Notes: generated from the sequence alone by a model not told the origin. A stretch of DNA of 64,000 bases from an uncultured Litoreibacter sp. (GCA_947504205.1 CANNGL010000004.1:372001-436000); one strand, 5' to 3'; positions 16,888-25,655 are shown, counted from the first letter of the stretch. Translations and numbers: made by a program.

Positions 16888-16908
16888 AAAAGCTGGCCAA
16901 ATACGGGC

Positions 16909-17175
16909 TCAGTCACATTTCTCGTATTTGCCCGCGAAGCAACTATCATCGCGCACAACCAGACCCCGCGGCGCGGATTTCTGCCGCCTGTTCCGCACGC
17001 TTTGAGTGTATAGCGGCGTATCAAACAGGTCCGTATCTTCCTTTGGAGTTGGCGCTTGTTGTGGCGGCGCAGCCCCGGTTTCACTGGCGATGAACGCCTG
17101 TCCTTGTCCGATCCCGGCCAAAGACAGGCCAATCACCACACACAATCCTCGGCCGAAACCGGTCGTATTACTCAT
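16909..17175 (-). CDS. Small secreted protein of unknown function
   Basis: This encodes 88 residues. A signal peptide spans roughly residues 9-34 (LCVVIGLSLAGIGQGQAF). The mature part is proline- and charge-rich (GAAPPQQAPTPKEDTDLFD) and ends DDSCFAGKYEKCD with two cysteines that could form a disulfide. No family recognised. The ATG at 17175 has GGGGGAA upstream; the seven-residue longer start at 17196 is less likely. Confidence 0.65.
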   Translation of the reverse strand: MSNTTGFGRGLCVVIGLSLAGIGQGQAFIASETGAAPPQQAPTPKEDTDLFDTPLYTQSVRNRRQKSAPRGLVVRDDSCFAGKYEKCD

Positions 17176-17369
17176 CACATTCCCCCAGTCACACAAACAC
17201 TCGTAACGTGTTCAGTATAGCAGCCACACCCGAGACACATGCAAGACATAGTATGGAAACAATGCCGCCACATTTCGGACGCAATCCCGCCCGAATGCCA
17301 CATTTTAACCATTATTTCAGGGGGAAACGCGGCGTTTTCTACTCATCTTCGCGCGCGCGAAAGACCCGT

Positions 17370-17774
17370 TCAGGGCGCCTGAATGCTCTTGAGATAAGTC
17401 ACTAGATCAACAACGGGCTGGCTGGTCATCAGCGTGGCGCCGTTTTCGATCCGCATGGCCACACCCTTCCCTTCGAAGAATTCACCAAAGACTGGCATGG
17501 GCGAGCCATGCGCGACCAATGGGTCGCGACCATCAATACGGGCCACCACACGCCGGGTCGGAAACACTCCCCCATTTTCAACGCTCAGTCTTGTCAGATC
17601 GACGGGCAACAGCGTGAGGATGGCTGACATTGGCCCATTGCCGCGCCCCTCCATCCCGTGACAGGCGGTGCAGTATGTTTCGAAGACCTCGCGGCCCTCT
17701 GCGATATCCTCGGCCTGCGCCGCTTCGGTGCACGCCAAAACACCAAGTACCAGAGCACATGTTTTCCTATCCAT
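17370..17774 (-). CDS. Periplasmic c-type cytochrome (monohaem)
   Basis: This encodes 134 residues. After a signal peptide (to about residue 22, AQA) comes the haem attachment site C35-T-A-C38-H39 in FETYCTACHGMEGRGNG. The likely axial methionine is M93 (GSPMPVFGEFF). The region PVDLTRLSVENGGVFP is shared almost word for word with the upstream paralogue. It acts as a periplasmic electron carrier; the partner oxidase or dehydrogenase is not in the window. It lies 29 bp downstream of the paralogue, in one operon. Confidence 0.92.
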   Translation of the reverse strand: MDRKTCALVLGVLACTEAAQAEDIAEGREVFETYCTACHGMEGRGNGPMSAILTLLPVDLTRLSVENGGVFPTRRVVARIDGRDPLVAHGSPMPVFGEFFEGKGVAMRIENGATLMTSQPVVDLVTYLKSIQAP

Positions 17775-17803
17775 TGGATCCTCCTGCGTTGTGTTTTTGG
17801 TCT

Positions 17804-18202
17804 TCAGGGCACCTGAAGGGTCTCGAGATATTCCGCGACAGCCAGAAGTGGTTCAGGCACCGGGGTCATGGTGCCGTCGCCCGTATCCACCTGTGTCATT
17901 GGTCCTTGGAACAGGTATCCAAATTCGGGCATGACCGAGTCGTCATATGTCTTGCGATGGAAGCCATCGATCGCACTCAGAACCTGCGCCAATGGATAGT
18001 CACCGCCATTGCGCTGTGAAATGCGCGTGAGATCGGCAGGTTTTCGGGTCAACCCCGCGGCAATCCAGCCGTCACCGCGCCCGCCCGCGCCATGGCACGC
18101 AGTACAGTTCTCAGCGAACAGCATCTTGCCCGTTGGCGGTTGGCTTTCAACACATCCCGCAAGGGCAACGATAATTCCCAGATACCAAACTGCGCGCTTC
18201 AT
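17804..18202 (-). CDS. Lipoprotein c-type cytochrome, paralogue of the next gene
   Basis: This encodes 132 residues. A lipobox LAGC places the lipidated cysteine at residue 17. The haem site is C33-T-A-C36-H37, and M91 (DDSVMPEFGYLF) is the likely sixth ligand. PADLTRISQRNGGDYPLAQVL matches the sister gene at the same position, so the pair arose by duplication. One copy is membrane-anchored and the other soluble, an arrangement suited to electron handover at the inner membrane or in the periplasm (inference). Confidence 0.92.
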   Translation of the reverse strand: MKRAVWYLGIIVALAGCVESQPPTGKMLFAENCTACHGAGGRGDGWIAAGLTRKPADLTRISQRNGGDYPLAQVLSAIDGFHRKTYDDSVMPEFGYLFQGPMTQVDTGDGTMTPVPEPLLAVAEYLETLQVP

Positions 18203-18310
18203 ATGGCTCCTCCTGATGCTGACCCCAATCTAGGGCGTCGCGCAGCCAAACGCCTTGCGATAGATCAATTTGATCTTGTCGCCCTGCGATTTCCTGCGCA
18301 AAGTCACGAC

Positions 18311-18979
18311 ATGCGTTTTGCCGTTGTTTTGCTCTTTCTCCTTGCGGCCTGCGGTCGTCCCCTGACCGTTGAAGAACGCAACTTTCTGGATAAAATTCAC
18401 GGGCCCGGATTGGACACCTCCAAGGTGCGCCTGATCGACCACGCGCCTCTCCGGGCCTACACGCTGCGAATTCCCAAGCGCCCCCGCCTGAGCTGTCAGG
18501 AACGCATATTGCCCGAACCGACAACTGACATTGTGTCAGGCGCACCAGCCGCAGTGGCCCTGTTCAACTCGATCTGGCTCAACCATAGCTATGCATTGCC
18601 GAACTACATGAAGGGCTACCCGGAACAGCTTTACCTGCTGGAGGCCATGTTTCTGGCGCATGAGATGACCCATGTCTGGCAGTGGCAGAACCGGAACAAA
18701 ACCGGCTACCATCCCTTAAAAGCGGCGCGCGAGCACCAAGCGACGGCAGACCCTTACCTTTACGATTTGACGACTGACAAAGAGTTCTTGGACTTTGGAT
18801 ACGAACAACAGGGCGCCATCGTAGAGGAATATGTTTGTTGCACAGCTCTTGCCCCTGACGCGGCCCGAACAGAGCGTCTGCGCAAGATGTTGTCGAAAGT
18901 TTTCCCGATCAAGGATTTGCCGCAAACCCGGGTCATTCCGCCTTGGGATGGTGCAGATTTCTCCAACATCTGCAGTTGA
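18311..18979 (+). CDS. HExxH-containing lipoprotein, putative zinc peptidase
   Basis: This encodes 222 residues. The short signal ends LLAACG, a lipobox with C14 as the lipid site. HEMTH at residues 117-121 is an HExxH zinc motif. Downstream GYEQQGAIVEEY (163-174) supplies a glutamate that could be the third ligand, as in DUF4157-like peptidase folds. Several cysteines (C62, C176, C177, C221) could form disulfides. The ATG at 18311 is chosen because the signal peptide begins there. The substrate is unknown. It is divergent from the cytochrome pair. Confidence 0.75.
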   Translation: MRFAVVLLFLLAACGRPLTVEERNFLDKIHGPGLDTSKVRLIDHAPLRAYTLRIPKRPRLSCQERILPEPTTDIVSGAPAAVALFNSIWLNHSYALPNYMKGYPEQLYLLEAMFLAHEMTHVWQWQNRNKTGYHPLKAAREHQATADPYLYDLTTDKEFLDFGYEQQGAIVEEYVCCTALAPDAARTERLRKMLSKVFPIKDLPQTRVIPPWDGADFSNICS

Positions 18980-19068
18980 ACAAAGCCCGCAGCCAATCGC
19001 CAATTAGCCGATGCTTGCAATCACTCATAATTGCAGTCAGCTTGATGGGGAAATTGGAGAACTTGCCA

Positions 19069-19806
19069 ATGAACACATATGATCTGACCGGAAAAACAGC
19101 GGTTATTACCGGCGGCGCCCAAGGCATTGGCTTTGCGGTCGCTCAACGTCTGGCAAGCTCAGGGGCCAAGGTTATCTCGTGGGATAGGTCAGATGACAAT
19201 ATTTCTTCCATGGCTCAAATAGACGGCCGCGCCGTGGCTTGCGACATCGCAGAGATGGCCTCTGTCGAAGCCGCGCTAAAGGAGACTGAACTATCGACAG
19301 GTCCTGTCGATATCCTTGTCAACTCGGCAGGCATTGCGGGGCCAAACGCGCCGGTAACCAGCTATGACGATGCTGCGTGGCACAGGATCATCGACGTGAA
19401 CCTGACAGGCACCTACAATACAAACAAAGCGTTGCTTGTTGGCATGCGTCAGCGCGGCTATGGCCGGATCGTCAACATTGCCTCAATCGCTGGCAAGGAA
19501 GGCAATCCGAACGCCAGCGCCTATTCCGCATCGAAAGCGGGCGTTATCGGCTTCACCAAGTCCGCCGGTAAAGAAAATGCCGACATGGACATCGCGGTGA
19601 ATTGCGTCACGCCTGCTGCTGCCCGGACACCCATCTTCGATCAGATGAGCCAAGAGCATATTGACTACATGCTTTCCAAGATTCCACGCGAGCGGTTTTT
19701 GGAAGTCGAGGAAGCCGCCAACATGATCACCTGGTTGGCCTCCGCCGAAAACAGCTTCACCACCGGGGCCGTCTTCGACCTCTCCGGTGGGCGCGCAACC
19801 TACTAG
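19069..19806 (+). CDS. SDR-family oxidoreductase, sugar-acid or 3-oxoacyl type
   Basis: This encodes 245 residues of the classical short-chain dehydrogenase fold. The cofactor motif TGGAQGIG is at residues 12-19, NSAG follows, and the catalytic set is IVNIAS then Y-SAS-K in SAYSASKAG. The closest features in memory are 2-keto-3-deoxy-sugar-acid dehydrogenases and FabG-like reductases; the substrate is not determined. The ATG at 19069 has a poor Shine-Dalgarno (GGAGA at about 19056). It ends 66 bp before the small DMT permease. Confidence 0.88.
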   Translation: MNTYDLTGKTAVITGGAQGIGFAVAQRLASSGAKVISWDRSDDNISSMAQIDGRAVACDIAEMASVEAALKETELSTGPVDILVNSAGIAGPNAPVTSYDDAAWHRIIDVNLTGTYNTNKALLVGMRQRGYGRIVNIASIAGKEGNPNASAYSASKAGVIGFTKSAGKENADMDIAVNCVTPAAARTPIFDQMSQEHIDYMLSKIPRERFLEVEEAANMITWLASAENSFTTGAVFDLSGGRATY

Positions 19807-19833
19807 AAATTGCTCTTTCAGGGGTAAAACGCC

Positions 19834-19870
19834 CTTCCCATGTTTGCAAATATCCCCGCCGGAGGCTCCG
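19834..19870 (+). repeat. Dispersed intergenic element, copy A
   Basis: A 37-bp sequence matching 30544-30580 at 35 of 37 positions. Its core is AAATATCCCCGCCGGAGGC. The GGAGG inside it (19861-19865) lies 7 bp before the ATG of the next gene and appears to be its ribosome-binding site. On the minus strand it reads GCCTCCGGCGGGGATATTT, a type of intergenic sequence I recall as common in Rhodobacterales. Confidence 0.8.
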
Positions 19871-19872
19871 AC

Positions 19873-20316
19873 ATGTCCACACCCGCATATGCTCTGATCA
19901 TGTTGGCTGCCGGTGTGGGTATTCCCATTCTCGCAGCCCTCAATGCCAGTCTGGGAAAACTGATTGGAGCACCGGCGGCAGCATCGGTCGTGCTGTTCAG
20001 CGTGGCGCTGGTTTCCGCACTATGCGTGACGTTGTTCACCGGACCAAAAGCCATAATTGCGGCATTGCAGGCCCCGAAATACCTTTGGCTGGCAGGCGTG
20101 TTGGTCGCCTTTTATGTGCTCTCTATCACCTATATTGCCCCGCATTTTGGCGTTGGGAATGCGGTTTTCTTCGTCCTTCTGGGACAACTCATCTCAGCCG
20201 CGTTGATTGATCACTTCGGGCTATTCGGAGCTGGCCAAACAACGCTGAGCCTGACCAGAGCCGTAGGTATTTTGGTGATGGCTCTGGGCGTCGGGATCAC
20301 ACAACTGACGCGTTAG
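19873..20316 (+). CDS. Small DMT-superfamily permease (YdcZ/DUF606 type)
   Basis: This encodes 147 residues with about five membrane helices, half the size of EamA proteins, as usual for the YdcZ family. Examples are LIMLAAGVGIPILAALNASL and GNAVFFVLLGQLISAALIDH. It starts at the ATG at 19873, whose Shine-Dalgarno is supplied by the dispersed repeat just upstream. An earlier in-frame ATG at 19840 falls inside the repeat and would prepend MFANIPAGGSD; I reject it. The stop overlaps the msrB stop by 4 bp. Confidence 0.87.
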   Translation: MSTPAYALIMLAAGVGIPILAALNASLGKLIGAPAAASVVLFSVALVSALCVTLFTGPKAIIAALQAPKYLWLAGVLVAFYVLSITYIAPHFGVGNAVFFVLLGQLISAALIDHFGLFGAGQTTLSLTRAVGILVMALGVGITQLTR

Positions 20317-20711
20317 CTCTCGTCTGGCTCGAACTCAAGCGCGACCCCATTGATGCAGTAGCGTAATCCGGTGGGCTGCGGCCCATCAGGGAAGACGTGC
20401 CCAAGATGACCGTCGCACACATTGCAATGCACTTCGGTGCGTTTCATGAACCAGCTGTTATCCACGCTTTCTGCCACGACATCACCCTCGACCGGCGCGT
20501 AAAACGATGGCCACCCTGTGCCACTGTCGAACTTGGTCGACGCGTCAAACACGGCCGTGCCGCAGCCTTTGCAATAGAACATGCCCGGCGCCTTGGGAAA
20601 ATCGTCATGAGTAAAGGCGCGCTCCGTGCCATGTTTGCGCATCACCTTGTAGCCCAGATCGGAAAGCTGACTTTTCCATTCTTCATCTGTCTTGATCACT
20701 TTTTCGACCAT
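20313..20711 (-). CDS. msrB: Peptide-methionine (R)-S-oxide reductase
   Basis: This 132-residue enzyme reduces methionine-R-sulfoxide in oxidised proteins. The four zinc cysteines are C47, C50, C96 and C99 (FYCKGC and HCNVCDGHLGHVF). The catalytic cysteine is C119 in GLRYCINGVALEF. SGTGWPSF is also diagnostic. The ATG at 20711 follows AAGGAGAAAGTT, a good Shine-Dalgarno; the open frame continues upstream without family similarity. It is divergent from olsB across 115 bp. Confidence 0.96.
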   Translation of the reverse strand: MVEKVIKTDEEWKSQLSDLGYKVMRKHGTERAFTHDDFPKAPGMFYCKGCGTAVFDASTKFDSGTGWPSFYAPVEGDVVAESVDNSWFMKRTEVHCNVCDGHLGHVFPDGPQPTGLRYCINGVALEFEPDES

Positions 20712-20826
20712 AACTTTCTCCTTGGCACCCGATAGAATTTTGTCACAAGCATTGCGTATAGCTCGGTTCAGGCACAATCTAAGATGCAACACCCTTTTCT
20801 TAAAGGGATTACGAGTGGAGGCAGGT

Positions 20827-21555
20827 ATGTCGATCCTGATGCGCGGCAAGTACAGAGCCCGGTTTGCCAAGACCCAAGCTGATTTAGATGCAGCGCATGC
20901 CCTACGCAGCTTGGCCTTTCGCGATGGCGCACCTGATCATGATGACTTCGATGCGAACTGCCATCACGTTCTCGTAGAAAAGCGAATCTCAGGCGATGTC
21001 GTTGCATGTTTCCGCCTGATGTCTCTGCCGAACGGCAACGCGATATCCAAAAGTTACTCGGCCCAATACTACGAGTTGTCGCGTCTCGCAGATTTCGATG
21101 GGCCAATGGTGGAACTTGGGCGGTTTTGCGTTCATCCCGATTATCAGGATCCGGACATTTTGCGCGTAGCTTGGGGAGCCATGACCAAATTCGTTGATGA
21201 AACCGGCGTTGAGCTGCTCTTTGGCTGCTCCTCATTTTCCGGAACGTCCGAAGACGCCTACATCGACGCCTTTTCCCTACTAAAAGACCGCTACTTGGCC
21301 CCAAAACGCTGGTTGCCTTGTGTCAAAGCCCCCAGCATTTTCCCATTTGGCCGCAAAAGATTGCGTAAACCTGATCTGAAAGCTGCAGCACGTGCCATGC
21401 CACCCCTTCTCAAGACATATCTGATGATGGGGGGATGGGTGTCCGATCATGCCGTGGTCGATCGTGACATGAACACCCTACACGTCTTTACAGGCGTAGA
21501 AATCCGCGCAATTCCGGCCACCAGAAAGCGTTTGCTGAGGGCTGTTGCTGGCTGA
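20827..21555 (+). CDS. olsB: L-ornithine N(alpha)-acyltransferase (ornithine-lipid synthesis)
   Basis: This encodes 242 residues of the OlsB/GNAT-like acyltransferase family, which joins a 3-hydroxyacyl-ACP to ornithine to make lyso-ornithine lipid. The characteristic string ELGRFCVHPDYQDPDILRVA is followed by LLFGCSSFSGTS and KDRYLAPKR. The ATG at 20827 is preceded by GGAGG. The second enzyme, OlsA (O-acyltransferase), which is adjacent in some relatives, is not next to it here. Confidence 0.88.
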   Translation: MSILMRGKYRARFAKTQADLDAAHALRSLAFRDGAPDHDDFDANCHHVLVEKRISGDVVACFRLMSLPNGNAISKSYSAQYYELSRLADFDGPMVELGRFCVHPDYQDPDILRVAWGAMTKFVDETGVELLFGCSSFSGTSEDAYIDAFSLLKDRYLAPKRWLPCVKAPSIFPFGRKRLRKPDLKAAARAMPPLLKTYLMMGGWVSDHAVVDRDMNTLHVFTGVEIRAIPATRKRLLRAVAG

Positions 21556-21595
21556 GGGGATTGCGCCGCAACCCGCCCGCGTGTAGCTCAGAAAA

Positions 21596-23401
21596 ATGGC
21601 CCGCGCACCTCTTCTTCAACTCTCAGGCATTTCACTGACTTTCGGCGGTGATCCCGTATTTGACAATCTGGACGTCGTTGTTCAGCCCGGCGATCGGCTG
21701 GCTCTGGTTGGGCGCAACGGATCGGGTAAGTCGACCCTGATGAAAACCATGGCAGGTCTGACAGAGGCCGACAGCGGCAGTCTGACCACCGCTCCCGGTG
21801 TCGTCGCTGGGTACATGGAGCAACACCCTGATATCTCGGCATTTTCTACGCTGGGAGATTTCGCATTATCCGCGCTGGAGCCGTCAGAGACCTATCTGAT
21901 CGAAGCCGCGGCAGAGGGTTTGAAGCTGAACCTTGAGGCCGACGTGAAAACAGCATCTGGCGGGGAAAGACGCCGCGCCGCACTGGCCAAGCTTTTGGCG
22001 GAAGCGCCGGAATTGATGTTGCTAGACGAGCCCACGAACCATCTGGATATTGAGGCGATAGGCTGGTTGGAAAACCACTTGTCCGAGACACGCGCCGCCT
22101 TTGTGCTAATTTCCCACGACCGCGCATTTCTCAACAACTTGACGAAAGCAACGCTCTGGATTGATCGCGGGCAGGTTCGGCGGCAAGACAAGGGATTTGC
22201 CGCCTTTGAGGAATGGCGAGACAAAATCTGGGAGGAGGAGGACCTCGCTCGGCATAAGCTCAATCGGAAAATCAAGGCAGAAGCCCGTTGGTCCGTTGAA
22301 GGCATTTCTGCGCGCCGGAAGCGTAATATGGGACGCGTGCGTGCGCTACAGGACTTGCGAGCGGAGCGCGCATCTCAGATCAAGCGCCAAGGCACTGCCG
22401 CGATGGAGATGTCGGCCAGTCCAAAGTCTGGCAAGCAGGTGATCATAGCAGATCAAGTCTCCCACGCCTTTGAAAACAAACCGATTATTCAAAACTTCTC
22501 ACTGAAAGTCGCACGTGGTGATCGTATAGCTTTGGTCGGACCGAACGGGTCGGGCAAGACCACGCTACTGAACATCCTGATCGGTCAACTGACGCCCGAT
22601 GAGGGGACTGTAAAGCTGGGCACAAATTTGATCCCAGCGATTTTTGATCAGAACCGGAGCGCCCTGAACGATACCGATACGCTTTGGGACGCCTTGACTG
22701 AGGACCCCTCTACCCGTGTACGCGGCCACGGTGATCACATCATGGTGCGTGGGACACCAAAACATGTGGTCGGATATCTAAAAGACTTCCTGTTTGACGA
22801 GGCTCAGGCGCGTGCGCCAATCCATTCTTTGTCCGGCGGTGAGAAGGCCCGGTTATTATTGGCTCGGATCATGGCCCGAGAGTCGAACCTGTTGATCCTC
22901 GATGAGCCAACGAACGATCTGGATATTGAGACGCTGGATTTGTTGCAGGAACTGATTGGTGACTACGACGGCACCGTGCTGCTGGTCAGCCATGATCGGG
23001 ACTTTCTTGACCGTGTCGCGACGACGACAATCGCCCTGAAGGATAGCAAAGCGACAGCTTATGCAGGCGGATGGTCAGACTATCTGGCTCAACGTGTTGA
23101 AGAAGACGCCACAAGTCCCGAAAAACCAAGACAAAAATCAAAACAGGAAAAACCGAAAACGTCTCAAACCAAGCTCGGTTTCAAGCAAGCTCACCGCCTT
23201 GAAAAGCTGCCCGCAGAGATGGAGACTTTGGAGAGCGAGATAGCAAAATTAGAACATTTACTATCTGACCCGGCTCTCTTTTCGCGCGAACCTGAAAAGT
23301 TTAACAAAGCAACGCAAGCTCTTGTTGAGCGACAAAAAAAACTTGTAGCCGCTGAAGAAGAATGGCTGGAGCTTGCTGAACTTGCAGAGGGAAACACGTG
23401 A
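21596..23401 (+). CDS. uup: ABC-F family ATPase, Uup type
   Basis: This encodes 601 residues with two ABC ATPase domains and no membrane part. Walker A motifs are GRNGSGKS (39-46) and GPNGSGKT (about 315-322). Signature motifs are SGGERRRAALAKLL and LSGGEKARLLLARI, with LLDEPTNHLD and ILDEPTNDLD as Walker B. A charged linker and coiled C-terminal domain (KKTSQ.../AHRLEKLPAEMETLESEIAK) identify Uup. ABC-F proteins act on the ribosome; Uup also affects transposon precise excision. The stop overlaps the next start. Confidence 0.92.
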   Translation: MARAPLLQLSGISLTFGGDPVFDNLDVVVQPGDRLALVGRNGSGKSTLMKTMAGLTEADSGSLTTAPGVVAGYMEQHPDISAFSTLGDFALSALEPSETYLIEAAAEGLKLNLEADVKTASGGERRRAALAKLLAEAPELMLLDEPTNHLDIEAIGWLENHLSETRAAFVLISHDRAFLNNLTKATLWIDRGQVRRQDKGFAAFEEWRDKIWEEEDLARHKLNRKIKAEARWSVEGISARRKRNMGRVRALQDLRAERASQIKRQGTAAMEMSASPKSGKQVIIADQVSHAFENKPIIQNFSLKVARGDRIALVGPNGSGKTTLLNILIGQLTPDEGTVKLGTNLIPAIFDQNRSALNDTDTLWDALTEDPSTRVRGHGDHIMVRGTPKHVVGYLKDFLFDEAQARAPIHSLSGGEKARLLLARIMARESNLLILDEPTNDLDIETLDLLQELIGDYDGTVLLVSHDRDFLDRVATTTIALKDSKATAYAGGWSDYLAQRVEEDATSPEKPRQKSKQEKPKTSQTKLGFKQAHRLEKLPAEMETLESEIAKLEHLLSDPALFSREPEKFNKATQALVERQKKLVAAEEEWLELAELAEGNT

Positions 23402-24378
23402 TGCCTGGGATCTCACTTGATCAAATCGAACATACCACCCAAACGGCGCTAATAAAGCATGGAGCTGCCGAGTGGATCGCGACCGAGGTCGCGAAAGCGG
23501 TGAGACGCGCCGAGGAAACCGGAAACATCATTTGCGGACTCTACTATGTTGAAAGCTACTGTACGCAACTGGCATCGGGCCGTGTGAAGGGGGATGTCGA
23601 GCCGGAGGTCACGCGACCGCGCCCCGGCTCCGTCAAGGCAGATGCGCGTTTCGGTTTTGCCCAACCTGCGTTCAGTCGCGCCCTGCCCCAGGCCATCGCA
23701 GCCGCGCGTGACAATGGCAGCGCGACATTGGCAATCGCCCACGCGCATACCTGCACGTCTTTGGGTTTCTTCACAGAGCAAATCGCCGCCGAGGGCTTAA
23801 TTGCAATCGGCTTCACCAACGCCTCACCCATCGTAGCGCCACCGGGCGGTAACAAGCCCGTCATAGGAACAAATCCGATCGCGATGTCGGTGCCTGGCAA
23901 TGGCGCACCTGCCCTGCACTTCGATTTTTCCACCTCAGCAGTTGCGTTGGGTAAGATCACCATGGCCAAGGCCGCGGGCGAGAAAATTCCGCTGGGTTGG
24001 GCTGTCGACCAGAACGGCCAGCCAACAACCGACCCTGAGGCGGCGCTGAAGGGTGGCTTGGTCTCGGTCGGGGGATATAAAGGCTGGGGATTTGGCCTGA
24101 TGGCCGAAATCTTAGCTGCGGGAATGACCGGCTCGGTCAATTCACTGGATGTTGGGGGTTTGAAGTTGCCTGACGGTCCACCTCATGGGCTGGGTCAATT
24201 CTATATACTGATGGATCCGGGCACCTATACCGACCAGTTCGCAGATCGCTTCGCGCGTCTGGCTGATGCGGTGGCCGAACAGGACGGCGCGCGCCTCCCC
24301 GGCTCCAGCCGCCGGACACTTGATCCGGTTGATGTTCCCGATGCGCTCTGGGCTCAGATCCAAACGCTGAGCGCGTAA
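23401..24378 (+). CDS. Ldh-family (malate / L-lactate dehydrogenase-like) oxidoreductase
   Basis: This encodes 325 residues of the Ldh2/MDG family: NAD(P)-dependent dehydrogenases acting on malate, sulfolactate, ureidoglycolate or cyclic imino acids. Signs are IAHAHTCTSLGFFTEQIAAE around residue 125, the NKPVIGTNPIAMSVP segment, DFSTSAVALGKI, and the C-terminal GYKGWGFGLMAEIL. Substrate is not resolved. The ATG at 23401 shares its A with the uup stop (TGATG), so it is translationally coupled. A GTG three bases earlier is possible. Confidence 0.88.
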   Translation: MPGISLDQIEHTTQTALIKHGAAEWIATEVAKAVRRAEETGNIICGLYYVESYCTQLASGRVKGDVEPEVTRPRPGSVKADARFGFAQPAFSRALPQAIAAARDNGSATLAIAHAHTCTSLGFFTEQIAAEGLIAIGFTNASPIVAPPGGNKPVIGTNPIAMSVPGNGAPALHFDFSTSAVALGKITMAKAAGEKIPLGWAVDQNGQPTTDPEAALKGGLVSVGGYKGWGFGLMAEILAAGMTGSVNSLDVGGLKLPDGPPHGLGQFYILMDPGTYTDQFADRFARLADAVAEQDGARLPGSSRRTLDPVDVPDALWAQIQTLSA

Positions 24379-24401
24379 TCGATATCAGGCAGCTTTAGAA
24401 G

Positions 24402-24872
24402 TTAACCGCCCAAGGCCTCCCCAAGATCGATCCGACCGAAGTTACGTATGATCTGGCGGATAAAGGTCACGTCGCGCACTGTGGTTTCGGTCACTCGGCG
24501 CGACAAGGTCACCACACGGCCGTCTTCAAGCCCGAACCGCTCGATATTGGTGACGGTCCCATCTTCTGCGAAGCTGATTGCCAAAACCTGACGATCTATT
24601 TCCTTGGGCGCTCGCGCACCAAAATGGCGAACTTTGTAACCTGCGTAGTACCAAGCGGTGTCACGCAAAATACCGGATGTTGACGGACGGCCAACAAGCG
24701 TCTCGACCGAGCCTTGCGTGTCGACGCCTACCACTATTTGATCGAGATCTTCCTGGTTGGGGATATATCCGTGATTGCGGATCACTTCCGAGCAAGCTGC
24801 AACGCTCACAACGACTGTTATTGCCGCTACCCACGCCAAGCGTTTGATCTTGTCGTCCCACCCGTGGCCCAT
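24402..24872 (-). CDS. bamE: Outer-membrane assembly lipoprotein BamE (SmpA/OmlA)
   Basis: This encodes 156 residues. The signal peptide ends VSVAAC with the lipidated cysteine near residue 27. The body has the SmpA/OmlA pattern: HGYIPNQEDLDQIVVGVDTQ, then VETLVGRPSTSG, then WYYAGYKV and an ISFAEDGTVTNIERF strand. BamE is a small lipoprotein of the beta-barrel assembly complex. The start at 24872 (MGHGWDD) is preferred over 24902. It diverges from yceD across 81 bp, a standard alphaproteobacterial arrangement. Confidence 0.92.
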   Translation of the reverse strand: MGHGWDDKIKRLAWVAAITVVVSVAACSEVIRNHGYIPNQEDLDQIVVGVDTQGSVETLVGRPSTSGILRDTAWYYAGYKVRHFGARAPKEIDRQVLAISFAEDGTVTNIERFGLEDGRVVTLSRRVTETTVRDVTFIRQIIRNFGRIDLGEALGG

Positions 24873-24953
24873 ACTGCCCTCGACTTGCCCTTGTCTTTGC
24901 AAAAGGCTTACAGAAGGTCCGCGAGAGGATCAAGAAAGGAAGCTATAAACCGC

Positions 24954-25484
24954 ATGTCTCAGCAATTGCGCTTTGATGCGCTCAAAAGCAAAACGCCTAC
25001 GAGCTTTCACTTTGAACCGGACCATGCCGCTTTGAAAAGCCTGGCTCATGATCTGGATATCTCCGCCGTGCGCAAATTACGGCTTGAGGGCACAGTGGCG
25101 CCCTCCGGCAAGGCAGACTGGACTTTGAAGGCCCATCTGGGCGCGACAGTCGTGCAACCCTGCCGTGTTACGCTTGAACCTGTGACCACGCGCATAGAAG
25201 AAGACCTCATCCGCCACTATGCTTCCGATTGGCAAGCGCCCGAAGAAGCGGAGTTTGAGATGCCCGAGGATGACGAAAGCGAGCCTGTGCCAGAAGTGCT
25301 GGACTTGGCTGAATTGGCACGGGAAGCTCTTTCACTGGCTCTGCCAGCATATCCGCGCCTGCCAGACGCTGAGTTGAAAACGCACCAATTTGCGAAAGAA
25401 GGTGTTGAACCGCTGACCGATGAAGCCGTCAAACCCTTTGCCGGGCTGGCTGATCTTAAGAAAAAGCTCGAAAGCGGCGAATAA
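24954..25484 (+). CDS. YceD/DUF177 family protein
   Basis: This 176-residue acidic protein belongs to DUF177, linked in other bacteria to 23S rRNA accumulation. HYASDWQAPEEAEFEMPEDD is followed by a conserved LDLAELAREALSLALPAYPR segment (about 122-141). Family members end with a shared L-A-L-P...C motif, but the usual cysteine before the end is not conspicuous here. The neighbour order yceD-rpmF-plsX-fabH supports the call. The ATG at 24954 has AAGGAAGC upstream. Confidence 0.88.
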   Translation: MSQQLRFDALKSKTPTSFHFEPDHAALKSLAHDLDISAVRKLRLEGTVAPSGKADWTLKAHLGATVVQPCRVTLEPVTTRIEEDLIRHYASDWQAPEEAEFEMPEDDESEPVPEVLDLAELAREALSLALPAYPRLPDAELKTHQFAKEGVEPLTDEAVKPFAGLADLKKKLESGE

Positions 25485-25560
25485 GCACAAACGAATCCCT
25501 TGCCAAACCAAACAAACTGCGTATTTTCCGCGGCTCTTGAGATTTACGGTCTGGACGTGA

Positions 25561-25586
25561 CCGCCGCACTCCACTATGAGCGGCGG
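25561..25586 (+). promoter_or_regulatory. Hairpin in the leader between yceD and rpmF
   Basis: CCGCCGC (25561-25567) and GCGGCGG (25580-25586) form a 7-bp stem around a 12-nt loop, 70 bp upstream of rpmF. There is no U-tail, so a leader structure or weak pause is more likely than a terminator. Confidence 0.35.
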
Positions 25587-25655
25587 AAATCCCGTCACGG
25601 GTCTTTCGCATATAGCGGCGCATGGATTGCGCCCCAAAAACTTCGAGGTTGAGAC

